The notes: generated by a model from the sequence alone, not told the origin. Numbered from the stretch's first letter, positions 26,278 through 34,357 are shown. The stretch: DNA of 64,000 nt from Gemmatimonadaceae bacterium (GCA_022843265.1 JALHNZ010000009.1:1-64000), one strand, 5' to 3'. Made by a program: numbers and translations.

Positions 26278-27095
26278 GTGATCGTCCGCCTCCACCGCGC
26301 AAGCGCTTCGGACAACATTTCCTGCATGATTCGCGCGCGCTCGATGCCATTGTCGACGCGCTGGGACCACTTGCCGGAAAAACGGTTGTCGAGATCGGGC
26401 CCGGCCGCGGCGCGTTAACTGATCGACTGGTTGAACGCGCCGGCCACGTGGTCGCAATCGAGCTCGATCGTCAACTCGCCGAACGGTTGCGCACACAGCA
26501 CGCGGCGCGACCACATGTTCGCATTATTGAGGCCGACGTACTCAACGTGCCCCTGGGCGAAGTCGCAGGCGGTCCGTATGTGCTCGTGGGCAACGTGCCG
26601 TATTACATCACCACACCAATTCTCTTCCACGCGCTCCAACAACCGCGGCCCGACATCGCGGTGTATCTGGTGCAACGCGAAGTGGCCGATCGCATGGCGG
26701 CGGCGCCGGCGAGCAAAATCTATGGAGCGTTGAGCGTGAATCTGCAGGCGCTCGCCAGCGTGCAATTCATTCGTGCGGTTGGTGCGAAGAGTTTTACGCC
26801 ACCGCCCACCGTAGAGTCAGCCATTGTACGTGTGATACCGCATGCCACGCCGGTCATTGATCCACCGCTTGAGTCCGTATTCCGCACGTTTGTCATCGGC
26901 GCATTTGGCTTGCGACGCAAGCAGTTGGTACGCGTGCTGCGCACCTTGACGCCACTTGATGCCGAGGCGAGTACGGAAGCACTCGTCGCGTGTGACATTG
27001 ATCCGATGGCGCGAGCAGAAACCCTGTCCCCAGCGCAGTTCGCCCAGTTAGTTCGCGCACTGGTGGCGCGCGGCGTCAGTCTCCGCGGTTCGTAA
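26274..27095 (+). CDS. rsmA: 16S rRNA m6(2)A1518/A1519 dimethyltransferase RsmA (KsgA)
   Basis: Dimethylates two adenosines in the 3' hairpin of 16S rRNA, a late 30S assembly checkpoint. KRFGQHFLHD, VVEIGPGRGALTDRL and VGNVPYYITTPI (catalytic NxPY) are hallmark motifs, with FTPPPTVESAIVRV following. The 273 aa start from GTG 26274, overlapping the phosphatase stop. The 3' end overlaps the convergent rex gene by 20 bp. Confidence 0.96.
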   Translation: MSDRPPPPRKRFGQHFLHDSRALDAIVDALGPLAGKTVVEIGPGRGALTDRLVERAGHVVAIELDRQLAERLRTQHAARPHVRIIEADVLNVPLGEVAGGPYVLVGNVPYYITTPILFHALQQPRPDIAVYLVQREVADRMAAAPASKIYGALSVNLQALASVQFIRAVGAKSFTPPPTVESAIVRVIPHATPVIDPPLESVFRTFVIGAFGLRRKQLVRVLRTLTPLDAEASTEALVACDIDPMARAETLSPAQFAQLVRALVARGVSLRGS

Positions 27096-27714
27096 GCGCG
27101 TACGAGAGGCCTTCGAGCTCCATCGCCATATTCACCGTTTTCACAGCAATGTGCGGCGGCACGTGAAGGCTGGTCGGCGCGAAGCTGAGAATCGCGCGCA
27201 CGCCGGCGGCCACGATCAGGTCCACGACGTCCTGCGCATCGTCGGCCGGAATCGCGAGCACCGCAATATCGACGCGATGCGTCAGCACATCGCTGGCGAG
27301 ATCCGAGATGTTTTGCACGGTGGCCTCACCCCACGGACGACCGATCTTGTCCGGGTTCTTGTCGTACACGCCCACCACCTTGAATCCACGCTGCCGGAAT
27401 CCGCGGTACTCCGCGAGAGCCGAACCAATTTTGCCGGCGCCTACGATCACCACCTGCCACGCCTGGCTCAGCCCCATGATGTCGCGCAGTCGCGTCGAGA
27501 GCTCATGCACCGGGTAACCCAGACCACGCTTGCCGAACGAGCCGAAAAAGGACAGATCCTTTCGGACCTGGGCCGGCGTGGTGCCGCAGAGTTGGGCAAG
27601 CTCGTCACTGGACGCCGTTTTCTGGCCAGATTCGTCCAGGCCCTCCAGATAGCGGAGGTACATGGAGAGTCGCCGGACGGTCGATTCCGCGATTCGCTTC
27701 GAGGAGAGGGCCAT
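27076..27714 (-). CDS. rex: Redox-sensing transcriptional repressor Rex
   Basis: 212 aa NAD(H)-responsive repressor of fermentative and respiratory genes. A winged-helix N-domain (STVRRLSMYLRYLE, SSDELAQLCGTTPAQVRKDLSFFGSFGKRGLGY) is followed by a Rossmann domain (VVIVGAGKIGSALAEY, VVGVYDKNPDKIG). The C-terminal domain-swap helix is present. The track ORF starts at 27891, but ATG 27714 matches the family N-terminus. A perfect Rex operator begins 10 bp upstream of that ATG, so autoregulation is expected. It converges on rsmA. Confidence 0.96.
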   Translation of the reverse strand: MALSSKRIAESTVRRLSMYLRYLEGLDESGQKTASSDELAQLCGTTPAQVRKDLSFFGSFGKRGLGYPVHELSTRLRDIMGLSQAWQVVIVGAGKIGSALAEYRGFRQRGFKVVGVYDKNPDKIGRPWGEATVQNISDLASDVLTHRVDIAVLAIPADDAQDVVDLIVAAGVRAILSFAPTSLHVPPHIAVKTVNMAMELEGLSYALTNRGD

Positions 27715-27723
27715 GTCGGGGGT

Positions 27724-27745
27724 GTTTGTGAAATACTTCACAAAC
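27724..27745. promoter_or_regulatory. Rex operator (ROP site)
   Basis: TTGTGAA-ATAC-TTCACAA (27726-27743) is an exact match to the known Rex consensus TTGTGAANNNNTTCACAA. The dyad extends two more bases per side to 22 bp. It lies just upstream of the rex ATG and about 60 bp upstream of the divergent exonuclease gene. Confidence 0.92.
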
Positions 27746-27806
27746 TTATGTCGCCGCGGCACCGGATTCCAGCGCGGGACGCCTATTCTGGCGCTACTTT
27801 GACACA

Positions 27807-28901
27807 ATGCGACGTTTTTCACGCCCCACCCGCTCAGCAGTTCGTGGCCACCAGCCGCTCGATGCGGCGATTGAGGCGATGCGCGAGCCACTGACCCGCG
27901 CGGCGCCTGAGCCCACGTCGCTCTCGGAACGGGCCGCGCAGGTGCTGTCCGCCGGACCGCGGGACGCGCGATCGCTGATGCGAGAGGTGTGCCGGGTGGA
28001 CCGGCTCACGGAGGAGGCAGCACAGCGCATGGCCGACGTGTTGCTGGGGGCCCGTGACAATTTTGTGCAGCTGGATGACGATCGATGGGCGCTGGTGCTG
28101 GAGGGGGTGCTGTGCCTCGAGGGGGGTGCGCATCATCTCGGGGTCACTCAGCAAGCCCCGCGGTCGGGAGGTACAACAGCCAACGCCGAGCGCGCTGAGC
28201 CGGTCACGACCAGCGTGGGCAACGTGTTGAGTCCGCGTTACGGCAAGCGTGTGCAGCACGAACACGCGACTCGGCTTGTCGACATTCGGTTCGCGGTGGT
28301 TGACGTGGAAACAACGGGCTCACACGCCGGATCAGTGGACCGCATTACCGAAATCGCGATTGTCACCGTGGCGAACGGCGTTGTTGCCGAACCATGGCAA
28401 CAACTCGTGAATCCCGGTCGATTGATTCCGCCATTTATCACTGGGTTGACCGGCATCTCCAATGCCATGGTGGCGAACGCGCCGCGATTCGACGAGGTCG
28501 CTGATGAAGTTGTCGCGCGATTGCAGGGGCATGTCTTCACGGCGCACAACTCGGCGTTCGATTGGCGCTTCGTGGACAACGAGCTGTCGCGTTCGCTGCG
28601 CACACGATTGACGGGCGCGTCGCTCTGCACGGTGCGCTTGTCACGCAAGTTGCTGCCGTCGTTGCCCAAGCGCTCGCTTGATCGTGTCTGCGCGCATTTC
28701 GGCATTCGCATTGACGGTCGCCATCGCGCCGGCGGTGACGCGCACGCGACGGCGCATGTGCTCGTGCGACTGCTCGAGATTGCGCATGAGGCGGGCATCG
28801 ATACGTGGCCGCAGTTGCTTAAACATCTCAACGGATCGCCGAAGCGCACCGTGCGTCCGTCGGCGCTCCCAACCCCCGTTCGTGAGGATACGACCGCGTG
28901 A
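27807..28901 (+). CDS. DnaQ-like 3'-5' exonuclease with extra N-terminal domain
   Basis: 364 aa. The C-terminal part (about 165-335) is a DEDDh exonuclease: VVDVETTGSHAG (ExoI), HNSAFDWRFVDNE (ExoII) and HRAGGDAHATAHVL (ExoIII with His and Asp). It resembles the epsilon proofreading subunit of DNA polymerase III. The N-terminal 130 residues are unusual and contain a possible winged-helix-like segment (ARSLMREVCRVDRLTEEAAQ). It may be the proofreading subunit or a separate repair nuclease. It is divergent from rex and overlaps the next gene by 4 bp. Confidence 0.85.
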   Translation: MRRFSRPTRSAVRGHQPLDAAIEAMREPLTRAAPEPTSLSERAAQVLSAGPRDARSLMREVCRVDRLTEEAAQRMADVLLGARDNFVQLDDDRWALVLEGVLCLEGGAHHLGVTQQAPRSGGTTANAERAEPVTTSVGNVLSPRYGKRVQHEHATRLVDIRFAVVDVETTGSHAGSVDRITEIAIVTVANGVVAEPWQQLVNPGRLIPPFITGLTGISNAMVANAPRFDEVADEVVARLQGHVFTAHNSAFDWRFVDNELSRSLRTRLTGASLCTVRLSRKLLPSLPKRSLDRVCAHFGIRIDGRHRAGGDAHATAHVLVRLLEIAHEAGIDTWPQLLKHLNGSPKRTVRPSALPTPVREDTTA

Positions 28902-29779
28902 CCGCCCCACAACCGCTCGTTCAATCGCGTCAGCTCGGACGCTGGCGCATTCACGCCATTCAAGCCGGTGGCCAGCAGCTCGACGGCGGCGCCATGTTCG
29001 GTGTGGTGCCCAAAACGTTGTGGGAGCGCCGCATTCCGGCCGACGAACGCAACCGCATTCCCATGGGCATGCGCTGTTTGCTCGTGGAGCATGATGATGG
29101 ACTCGTGCTCATTGATACCGGATCCGGCAACAAGGAGAACGAGAAATTTCATCAGATCTACGGCATTGAAAACGCTGGTGCAGACGGTCGCACGAATCTC
29201 GAAGACGGTTTACGCGAGTTGGGTTTTGCGCCGGGTGATGTGTCACTGGTGATCAACACGCACCTGCATTTTGATCACGCGGGCGGCAACACGTGGCGCA
29301 CGCCGTCTGGAAATGTGGAAGCCTCATTTCCGAACGCGCGCTACGTCGTGCAGCGCGGGGAAATGCACTGGGCAACGCACACGAACGAGCGCACAGCCGC
29401 CAGCTACTTTGGCGCAAACTGGGATGCGATTGTTGCAACCGATCGCTTTGATCTGGTGGAGGGCGAGCCCGAAGTGCGGCCCGGCATTCAGCTGCTGCGC
29501 ACACCGGGGCACACGCCGCATCACCAGAGTGTGAAGCTCACATCGGGTGGGGAGACGGCGGTGTTTCTCGCGGACGTCACGCCCACGGCGTCGCACTTGC
29601 CACTGCCGTGGATCATGGGCTATGACGTGGAGCCGCTGGTGACACTCGAATCCAAGCGCCATTTACATGCACAAGCCGCGGCGGGAGATTGGCTCATGAT
29701 TTTTGAGCACGATGCCACGCACGCGTGGGGACGCATTGAACACGATGGCAAGGCATACGCGCTGATTGCGGGGAGCTGA
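28898..29779 (+). CDS. MBL-fold metallo-hydrolase
   Basis: 293 aa metallo-beta-lactamase superfamily hydrolase with the dinuclear zinc motif NTHLHFDHAGGN near residue 125, then TPGHTPHHQSV and FLADVTPTASHLPLPW. A mid-sequence layout similar to N-acyl homoserine lactonases makes a lactonase possible, but the superfamily is too broad for a substrate call. There is no signal peptide, so it is cytoplasmic. The GTG start overlaps the exonuclease stop (GTGA). Confidence 0.85.
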   Translation: MTAPQPLVQSRQLGRWRIHAIQAGGQQLDGGAMFGVVPKTLWERRIPADERNRIPMGMRCLLVEHDDGLVLIDTGSGNKENEKFHQIYGIENAGADGRTNLEDGLRELGFAPGDVSLVINTHLHFDHAGGNTWRTPSGNVEASFPNARYVVQRGEMHWATHTNERTAASYFGANWDAIVATDRFDLVEGEPEVRPGIQLLRTPGHTPHHQSVKLTSGGETAVFLADVTPTASHLPLPWIMGYDVEPLVTLESKRHLHAQAAAGDWLMIFEHDATHAWGRIEHDGKAYALIAGS

Positions 29780-29898
29780 CGCTGAGCGCGAGCGAATACG
29801 CACGGCGGTGATACGTGTCGTCTCATGCGTGAACCTTTGAGAGGCGAGGCGTGTCAACTGTACCGACGCGAAGTTTCCCCGAACGTGCGGAGCGTGCG

Positions 29899-31044
29899 AT
29901 GAAGTGCAGGGCGTTCGTTGCTGCAGTGTTGATGCTCGGCGCCTGTGACTCGCCGCAGATCGAGCAGTCGACCGCGTTGACCGTCACCGTTGACACCAGC
30001 GGTCCGGTACCGGTTGTGAAGGTGTCGGGCGAGGCAAAGGAGTGGTCGCTCGATTCGCTGGCGGTGATTCGCCCCGAACCAACGGTTGGATTCTCGCGCG
30101 TGCGCTCGATTGCGCTGGATCCACGCGGCGGCATCTGGGTGGCAGACGTTGGCGAAAATCGATTGTCGTATTTTGGTGATGACGGGAAGTGGATCGAGGA
30201 TCGCGGTCGTGTTGGCAGCGGGCCGGGTGAGTTTCGCACACCATATGGCATTGCGGTGCATAACGGCGCCTTGCTCGTACACGATATGGAGAACTCACGC
30301 ATGGTGCGGTTCGCACTTGGCGGCGGCTCTGATACATCGTGGGTGATTGGTAGGCGATTGTCTGGCGACGCCATGAGCGTGCGCATCTATCCCAACGCTG
30401 ACGGTCCACTGCTCTTTGATCTCGTCGGCGACACAAGTCCGCCCCGTCGAGTGTACTCGCGTGTTGGCGGCAATGAACGCATTCAGGCGCCACCGCGCGG
30501 TACGCCGTTTGTTGACAGCCAGGAGTGCATGAATGGCGACGCGATTCATTTCTTCGGCTCTCCGTTCTCGCCCATTCAAGTGTCGACTGCGTACGGCAGC
30601 GGCTCTGTCGCCACTGAGGGCGGCGAGTACCGATTGGATTTCTACGATCGCAGTGGAGCGATTGTGCGCACCATCACGCGCAACGTGGCGCGTGATTCGG
30701 TAACGCAGGCGGAGTTCGATGCCGCGAATGCCGACTGGCTGAAATACTCGGCGGAGCACGGCACGGCCAGTTGTCGCGGCACGATCAAACAATACGAGTT
30801 CAAGCCGGCAATCCGCGCGCTGCTGCCTGACGCCGAGGGCCGCCTCTGGGTCGAACGCCGGAAAAAGGGTGGCTTTGTGTATGAAGTCTGGAGGAACGAC
30901 GCGCTCATCGCTCAAGTGCCTGCACCACAACGCGAATCAAACATTCCGCCAGTCATGCTCGGGGATCGCCTCGCGGTGGTCGCAGAATCACCAGACGAGG
31001 GACACGAGGTGCGACTCTATCGCGTGCGGCAGACTACACCGTAG
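29899..31044 (+). CDS. Predicted lipoprotein, six-bladed beta-propeller (NHL-like)
   Basis: 381 aa from ATG 29899. An N-terminal lipoprotein signal (MKCRAFVAAVLMLGAC) is followed by repeats reminiscent of NHL propeller blades: SIALDPRGGIWVADVGENRLSYFGDDGKWIEDRGRVGSGPGEFRTPYGIAV. Related outer-surface propellers are abundant in this kind of genome; no enzymatic site is visible. The track start 29851 adds 16 residues before the signal peptide. Its stop abuts, tail to tail, the stop of the broken gene on the other strand. Confidence 0.72.
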   Translation: MKCRAFVAAVLMLGACDSPQIEQSTALTVTVDTSGPVPVVKVSGEAKEWSLDSLAVIRPEPTVGFSRVRSIALDPRGGIWVADVGENRLSYFGDDGKWIEDRGRVGSGPGEFRTPYGIAVHNGALLVHDMENSRMVRFALGGGSDTSWVIGRRLSGDAMSVRIYPNADGPLLFDLVGDTSPPRRVYSRVGGNERIQAPPRGTPFVDSQECMNGDAIHFFGSPFSPIQVSTAYGSGSVATEGGEYRLDFYDRSGAIVRTITRNVARDSVTQAEFDAANADWLKYSAEHGTASCRGTIKQYEFKPAIRALLPDAEGRLWVERRKKGGFVYEVWRNDALIAQVPAPQRESNIPPVMLGDRLAVVAESPDEGHEVRLYRVRQTTP

Positions 31045-31697
31045 CTACCGACTCGCCCGCAGCGAACGCGGCCTCATCTTCATCTCCGGTCGACGCACAA
31101 TGCGCACCGCGACGTTGGTCTCAGCCGCGCTCGATTGTTCCGGCATGCGCACCATCACGGTCGCCGCACGTTCCACCACGCAATGCATGGTGAGCTCCGG
31201 CGAGCGATACAACGCGCAGTTGGCGCCGTCGGCGGCGAGTATCGGTGGTGTATTCCAGGCGTCGCGCGCAGACGTGAGCGTGATCTGAAATCGTCCCGCC
31301 GGCAGCGGCCAGGTTCGATACTCACCGCGCGCGAGCGCGACGGTGTCGTTGGCCACAAGTTCAATCACCGTCGCACTTACAATCTCTGTGAGACCGCCAA
31401 AATCCACCTCGATCCACGTTTGACCGAAGGCCTGCGGATAGATCCATTCGCGTCACCGGCGGTCCGGCACCTCGCGGCGCCGTTTGCGACCATCACAGCG
31501 GAGTCAGACGATACCACGATCTGCATGGTGGAACGCTCGATCGTCCGTCCCTCGCGCTGCTGCACCGCAACAGGCAGCGCAATCGGTGCGGGACCGTTGA
31601 TGAGGAGCGTGTCCAGTCCAACCACGAGTCGGCTGGGGGTCGCGTCGCGGCAAGCGAGGCCGGTGGACAGCAGAAGCACCAGCAGAAAAGATCGCAT
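31045..31697 (-). pseudogene. Exported protein gene interrupted by a frameshift
   Basis: Two minus-strand ORFs read as one protein. The first (from ATG 31697) begins with MRSFLLVLLLSTGLAC, a lipoprotein-like signal, and runs to about VANGAARCRTAGDAN. The second, in the neighbouring frame, continues sensibly with WIYPQAFGQTWIEVDFGGL and on to the stop at 31045. The shift lies within roughly 31430-31460 and is explained by one missing base. It could be a real mutation, a sequencing error or, less likely, programmed frameshifting. No family is recognised. Confidence 0.6.
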
Positions 31698-31976
31698 CGC
31701 GCTAGAGTAACTCCACGGACGAATTGCTGCTCCGCTTCGCAAGCGCTCAGGCTCGGAACGATGGTGGAAGACGCCAACGGCAATCAGGCCGCGTGAGACC
31801 CCTTGACCTGCGCTCTCAAATCGGCCAGCTTTCGGTGTTGGTGGTAGTACGACAACTCGGCAAGCAGGGCAGCTCAGCGGCCGCCCTCACCCTTTGGCCA
31901 CGATCTCGCGCTGCGAGTCGACGCGCTGATGGAGTTCTCAATGCGCACACGGCGCGCCTCTGTAATCAGGGGCGAA

Positions 31977-31998
31977 CCGTGCTTGTTACGCAACGCGG
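31977..31998 (+). promoter_or_regulatory. Candidate antiterminator hairpin of the infC leader
   Basis: CCGTG-C-TTG pairs with CAACGCGG around a TTACG loop (8 bp with one G-U pair and one bulged C). Its 3' arm (ACGCGG) is also the 5' arm of the terminator, so the two structures exclude each other. Confidence 0.55.
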
Positions 31999-32031
31999 AC
32001 TCCGGACATGGGGCCCGCGTTTTTTGTTTTT
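31993..32031 (+). terminator. Intrinsic terminator (attenuator) just upstream of infC
   Basis: ACGCGGACTCC pairs with GGGGCCCGCGT across a GGACAT loop (10 pairs including one G-U, plus one A-C mismatch). It is followed by TTTTTTGTTTTT. The next gene upstream is on the opposite strand, so the only transcript this can end is the infC leader itself. The infC Shine-Dalgarno begins 6 nt after the T tract. Confidence 0.75.
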
Positions 32032-32036
32032 CTCTC

Positions 32037-32043
32037 AAAGGAG
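32037..32043 (+). promoter_or_regulatory. Shine-Dalgarno of infC supporting an ATC start
   Basis: AAAGGAG lies 8 nt before the in-frame ATC at 32052. No ATG, GTG or TTG stands at a usable distance from it. Confidence 0.7.
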
Positions 32044-32051
32044 CTCGGCGT

Positions 32052-32570
32052 ATCCAGGATTCAACGAAGCGTCCGCCACGGGTGAACCGGCAGATCCGGA
32101 TCAGTCCCGTTCGCGTGATTGGTGCAGACGGCAGTCAGTTGGGCATCATGGAAGTCGATGCCGCGCTGGCCAGTGCGGTCGAGTTGGGCCTCGACCTGGT
32201 CGAAGTCGCTGCGACCGCGCGTCCGCCCGTGGTTCGGATCATGGATTACGGCAAGTTCAAGTTCGAAACAGCCAAGCAGGCCCGGCTGGCCAAAAAGAAG
32301 CAACACGTCATTCATCTCAAGGAAGTGAAGTATCGCCCTGGGATCGACGAGCATGATTTTCTGACCAAGACGCGCAACGCCAAGCGCTTCATTGAAGAAG
32401 GCAACAAAGTCAAAGTCACCCTGATGTTTCGTGGGCGACAGATTACCCACCCCGAGCTTGGACGGGCGGTGGTGGACCGGGTGGCTCAGGAACTGGCCGA
32501 AGTGGCCAAGGTCGAGAGCTCGCCGTTGTTCGAAGGTCGTTCCCTGACGATGATTCTCGCGCCCAAATAA
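32052..32570 (+). CDS. infC: Translation initiation factor IF-3
   Basis: IF-3 prevents 30S-50S association and proofreads start codons. RVNRQIRISPVRVIGADGSQLG (N-domain), ARPPVVRIMDYGKFKFETAKQ and the C-domain KVTLMFRGRQITHPELG are unmistakable. From the ATC at 32052 the protein has 172 aa, the usual length. The track start (ATG 31929) would add 41 residues encoded by the attenuator. A rare start is expected: infC uses ATT in many bacteria, letting IF-3 repress its own translation. It heads the infC-rpmI-rplT operon. Confidence 0.93.
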   Translation: MQDSTKRPPRVNRQIRISPVRVIGADGSQLGIMEVDAALASAVELGLDLVEVAATARPPVVRIMDYGKFKFETAKQARLAKKKQHVIHLKEVKYRPGIDEHDFLTKTRNAKRFIEEGNKVKVTLMFRGRQITHPELGRAVVDRVAQELAEVAKVESSPLFEGRSLTMILAPK

Positions 32571-32600
32571 CGGCGTTCTCATCGATTCTTCGCCAACCGG

Positions 32601-32630
32601 TTCGCCGGATGGATACCCGTAGCATATAAG
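32601..32630 (+). promoter_or_regulatory. Possible internal promoter before rpmI
   Basis: TATAAG (32625-32630) is a good -10 box 9 bp before the rpmI ATG. The matching -35 (TTCGCC, 18 bp spacer) is poor. If used, the message would be nearly leaderless. Confidence 0.3.
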
Positions 32631-32639
32631 CGAGCTGTT

Positions 32640-32837
32640 ATGCCGAAAATGAAAACCCATAGCGGCGCCAAGAAGCGCTTCTCCGTGACTGGCACGGGAA
32701 AGGTGCGGCGTCTGAAGGCCTACAAGAGCCACATCCTCACCAAGAAGAGCTCCAAGCGGAAGCGCAATCTCCGTCGTCCTGCAATCATGACGACCAACGG
32801 AGAAGTCAAGCGTATCAAGCGACTCATTCAGGCCTGA
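32640..32837 (+). CDS. rpmI: 50S ribosomal protein bL35
   Basis: 65 aa, very basic large-subunit protein. [24 protein letters not shown] and the tail [25 protein letters not shown] are standard for the family. It sits between infC and rplT in the conserved operon, so it should share control by the leader attenuator. Confidence 0.96.
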   Translation: MPKMKTHSGAKKRFSVTGTGKVRRLKAYKSHILTKKSSKRKRNLRRPAIMTTNGEVKRIKRLIQA

Positions 32838-32849
32838 GGACACCACACT

Positions 32850-33218
32850 ATGCCACGCGTTAAATCCAACGTTGTTCGCTTAAAGCGTAAGAAGCAGATC
32901 ATGAAGGCGGCTCGCGGCGCCTTCGGCGGCCGCAGCAAGCTCTGGAAGGCCGCCAAGGAAACCGTCGAGCGCGGCTGGCGCTATGCGTATCGCGATCGTA
33001 AGAATCGCAAGCGCGAGTTCCGTCGCCTGTGGATCGTGCGTATCAACGCGGCGGCCCACTTGAACGGCATGAACTACAGCAACTTCATGAACGGTTTGCA
33101 GTCTGCCGGCATCGAAGTGGATCGCAAGATCCTCGCCGATATCGCCGTGCGTGATCCGCAGGCGTTTACGGCGCTCGCTGAGCAGGCCCGCGCGGCGCTG
33201 CAGAAGCAGGCCGCCTGA
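32850..33218 (+). CDS. rplT: 50S ribosomal protein bL20
   Basis: 122 aa 23S rRNA-binding assembly protein. [37 protein letters not shown] forms the long basic N-terminal helix; the globular C-domain has [26 protein letters not shown]. In Escherichia coli and Bacillus subtilis, L20 represses its own infC-rpmI-rplT operon, in Bacillus by leader attenuation, which makes it the prime candidate ligand for the leader hairpins found upstream. GAGGA precedes the ATG. Confidence 0.97.
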   Translation: MPRVKSNVVRLKRKKQIMKAARGAFGGRSKLWKAAKETVERGWRYAYRDRKNRKREFRRLWIVRINAAAHLNGMNYSNFMNGLQSAGIEVDRKILADIAVRDPQAFTALAEQARAALQKQAA

Positions 33219-33233
33219 GTTCTTTGCACGATG

Positions 33234-33272
33234 AACGGGCGGCCCGCGCGACCTTCGCGTAGGCCGCCCGTT
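33234..33272 (+). terminator. Operon terminator after rplT
   Basis: Perfect 11 bp stem AACGGGCGGCC/GGCCGCCCGTT (33234-33244, 33262-33272), with an inner CGCG/CGCG stem in the loop, followed by TGCGTTTC. Confidence 0.75.
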
Positions 33273-33343
33273 TGCGTTTCATCAAGCGCCTGCACGCGCT
33301 TCGCTCGCCATTCGCTCCCTCTCCACTTCCTCCCGGATCCCAC

Positions 33344-34357
33344 GTGACCCTGGACGAGTTTCTCAGCGCCTGTCGCCAACTCGCTGCCGACGCACCAGCC
33401 GCAATCGCGGTGGCGCAGTCGCCCGCCGAGTTCGCGGACGTTCGCACGCAACTGGTCGGACGCAAACACGGCCGACTCGCCGATCTCATGGCGCAGCTCA
33501 CCACGCTCGACGCCGAACATCGCCGCGATGCCGGACGTGCGGTCAACGATGTCAAAGCTGCGATTGAACAGCTGCTCGCTGAGCGTGAAGCCGCCGTTGC
33601 TGCGGCCTCGCGTACAACTGATGCGCTTGACCTCACGATGCCATCGCGTGCACGCTGGCAGGGTTCGTTACATCCGGTCACGTTGGTGATTGACGAGATC
33701 TGCGAAATTTTTCGCGAACTTGGCTTCACCATTGCACTGGGGCCCGAAGCAGAAACCGAGTTCTACAACTTTGGTGCGCTCAACTTTCCGCCCGATCATC
33801 CGGCCATGGAGTTGCACGACACGTTGTATCTCGGAAAAGACACGTTGCTGCGCACACACACATCACCGGTGCAAGTGCGCACGCTGCAACAGTACGCGCC
33901 GCCGGTGCGCGTGCTCGCGCCTGGCAACGTGTATCGTCGCGACTTTTTCGACGCGACACACGCGCCGAGCTTCATGCAACTCGAAGGCCTCGCAGTCGAC
34001 GAAGGCATCAGCTTTGCAGACTTGAAGGCCACGCTCGGCGAGTTCGCACGCCGCTTCTACGGTGGCGCACGCCGTGTGCGTTTTGGTCCGTCGTATTTTC
34101 CGTTCGTCGAGCCCGGTGCACAGATGGACGTGGAAGTGGATCTCGGCGACGGCAAAGGCACGCGCTGGGTCGAGATTCTGGGGTGCGGTATGGTGCATCC
34201 GAATGTGCTCGAAGCCGCTGGCCTTGATAGCGAGCGATACACCGGCTGGGCGTTTGGCATGGGCCCGGCACGTATCGCCATGTCACGTCACGACATTCCC
34301 GATATCCGTTTGTTGTACGATTCAGACGTTCGTTTCCTGGAGCAGTTCGCCCGATGA
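33344..34357 (+). CDS. pheS: Phenylalanine-tRNA ligase alpha subunit
   Basis: Class II aminoacyl-tRNA synthetase catalytic subunit of the alpha2-beta2 PheRS. An N-terminal coiled coil (about 1-85) precedes the catalytic core. RTHTSPVQVRTL and the motif 2-like VYRRDFFDATHAPSFMQLEGL are visible, with WVEILGCGMVHPNVL and a motif 3 region GWAFGMGPARIAM. GTG 33344 gives 337 aa; the track start at 33272 lies in the preceding terminator. It overlaps pheT by 4 bp. Confidence 0.96.
   Translation: MTLDEFLSACRQLAADAPAAIAVAQSPAEFADVRTQLVGRKHGRLADLMAQLTTLDAEHRRDAGRAVNDVKAAIEQLLAEREAAVAAASRTTDALDLTMPSRARWQGSLHPVTLVIDEICEIFRELGFTIALGPEAETEFYNFGALNFPPDHPAMELHDTLYLGKDTLLRTHTSPVQVRTLQQYAPPVRVLAPGNVYRRDFFDATHAPSFMQLEGLAVDEGISFADLKATLGEFARRFYGGARRVRFGPSYFPFVEPGAQMDVEVDLGDGKGTRWVEILGCGMVHPNVLEAAGLDSERYTGWAFGMGPARIAMSRHDIPDIRLLYDSDVRFLEQFAR

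Larger units (their letters stand above)
31698..32051 (+). other. Intergenic leader region upstream of infC
   Basis: 354 bp without a gene. The distal third holds the attenuator hairpins, T tract and Shine-Dalgarno described separately. I found no convincing promoter; TTGACC at 31803-31808 lacks a good -10 partner. The infC frame stays open through this region back to ATG 31929, but that extension covers the terminator hairpin and is judged non-coding. Confidence 0.6.

Noticed and set aside
31929-32051. N-terminal extension of IF-3 from ATG 31929
   Set aside because: Encodes the attenuator stem and T tract, makes IF-3 too long, and ignores the AAAGGAG next to ATC 32052.
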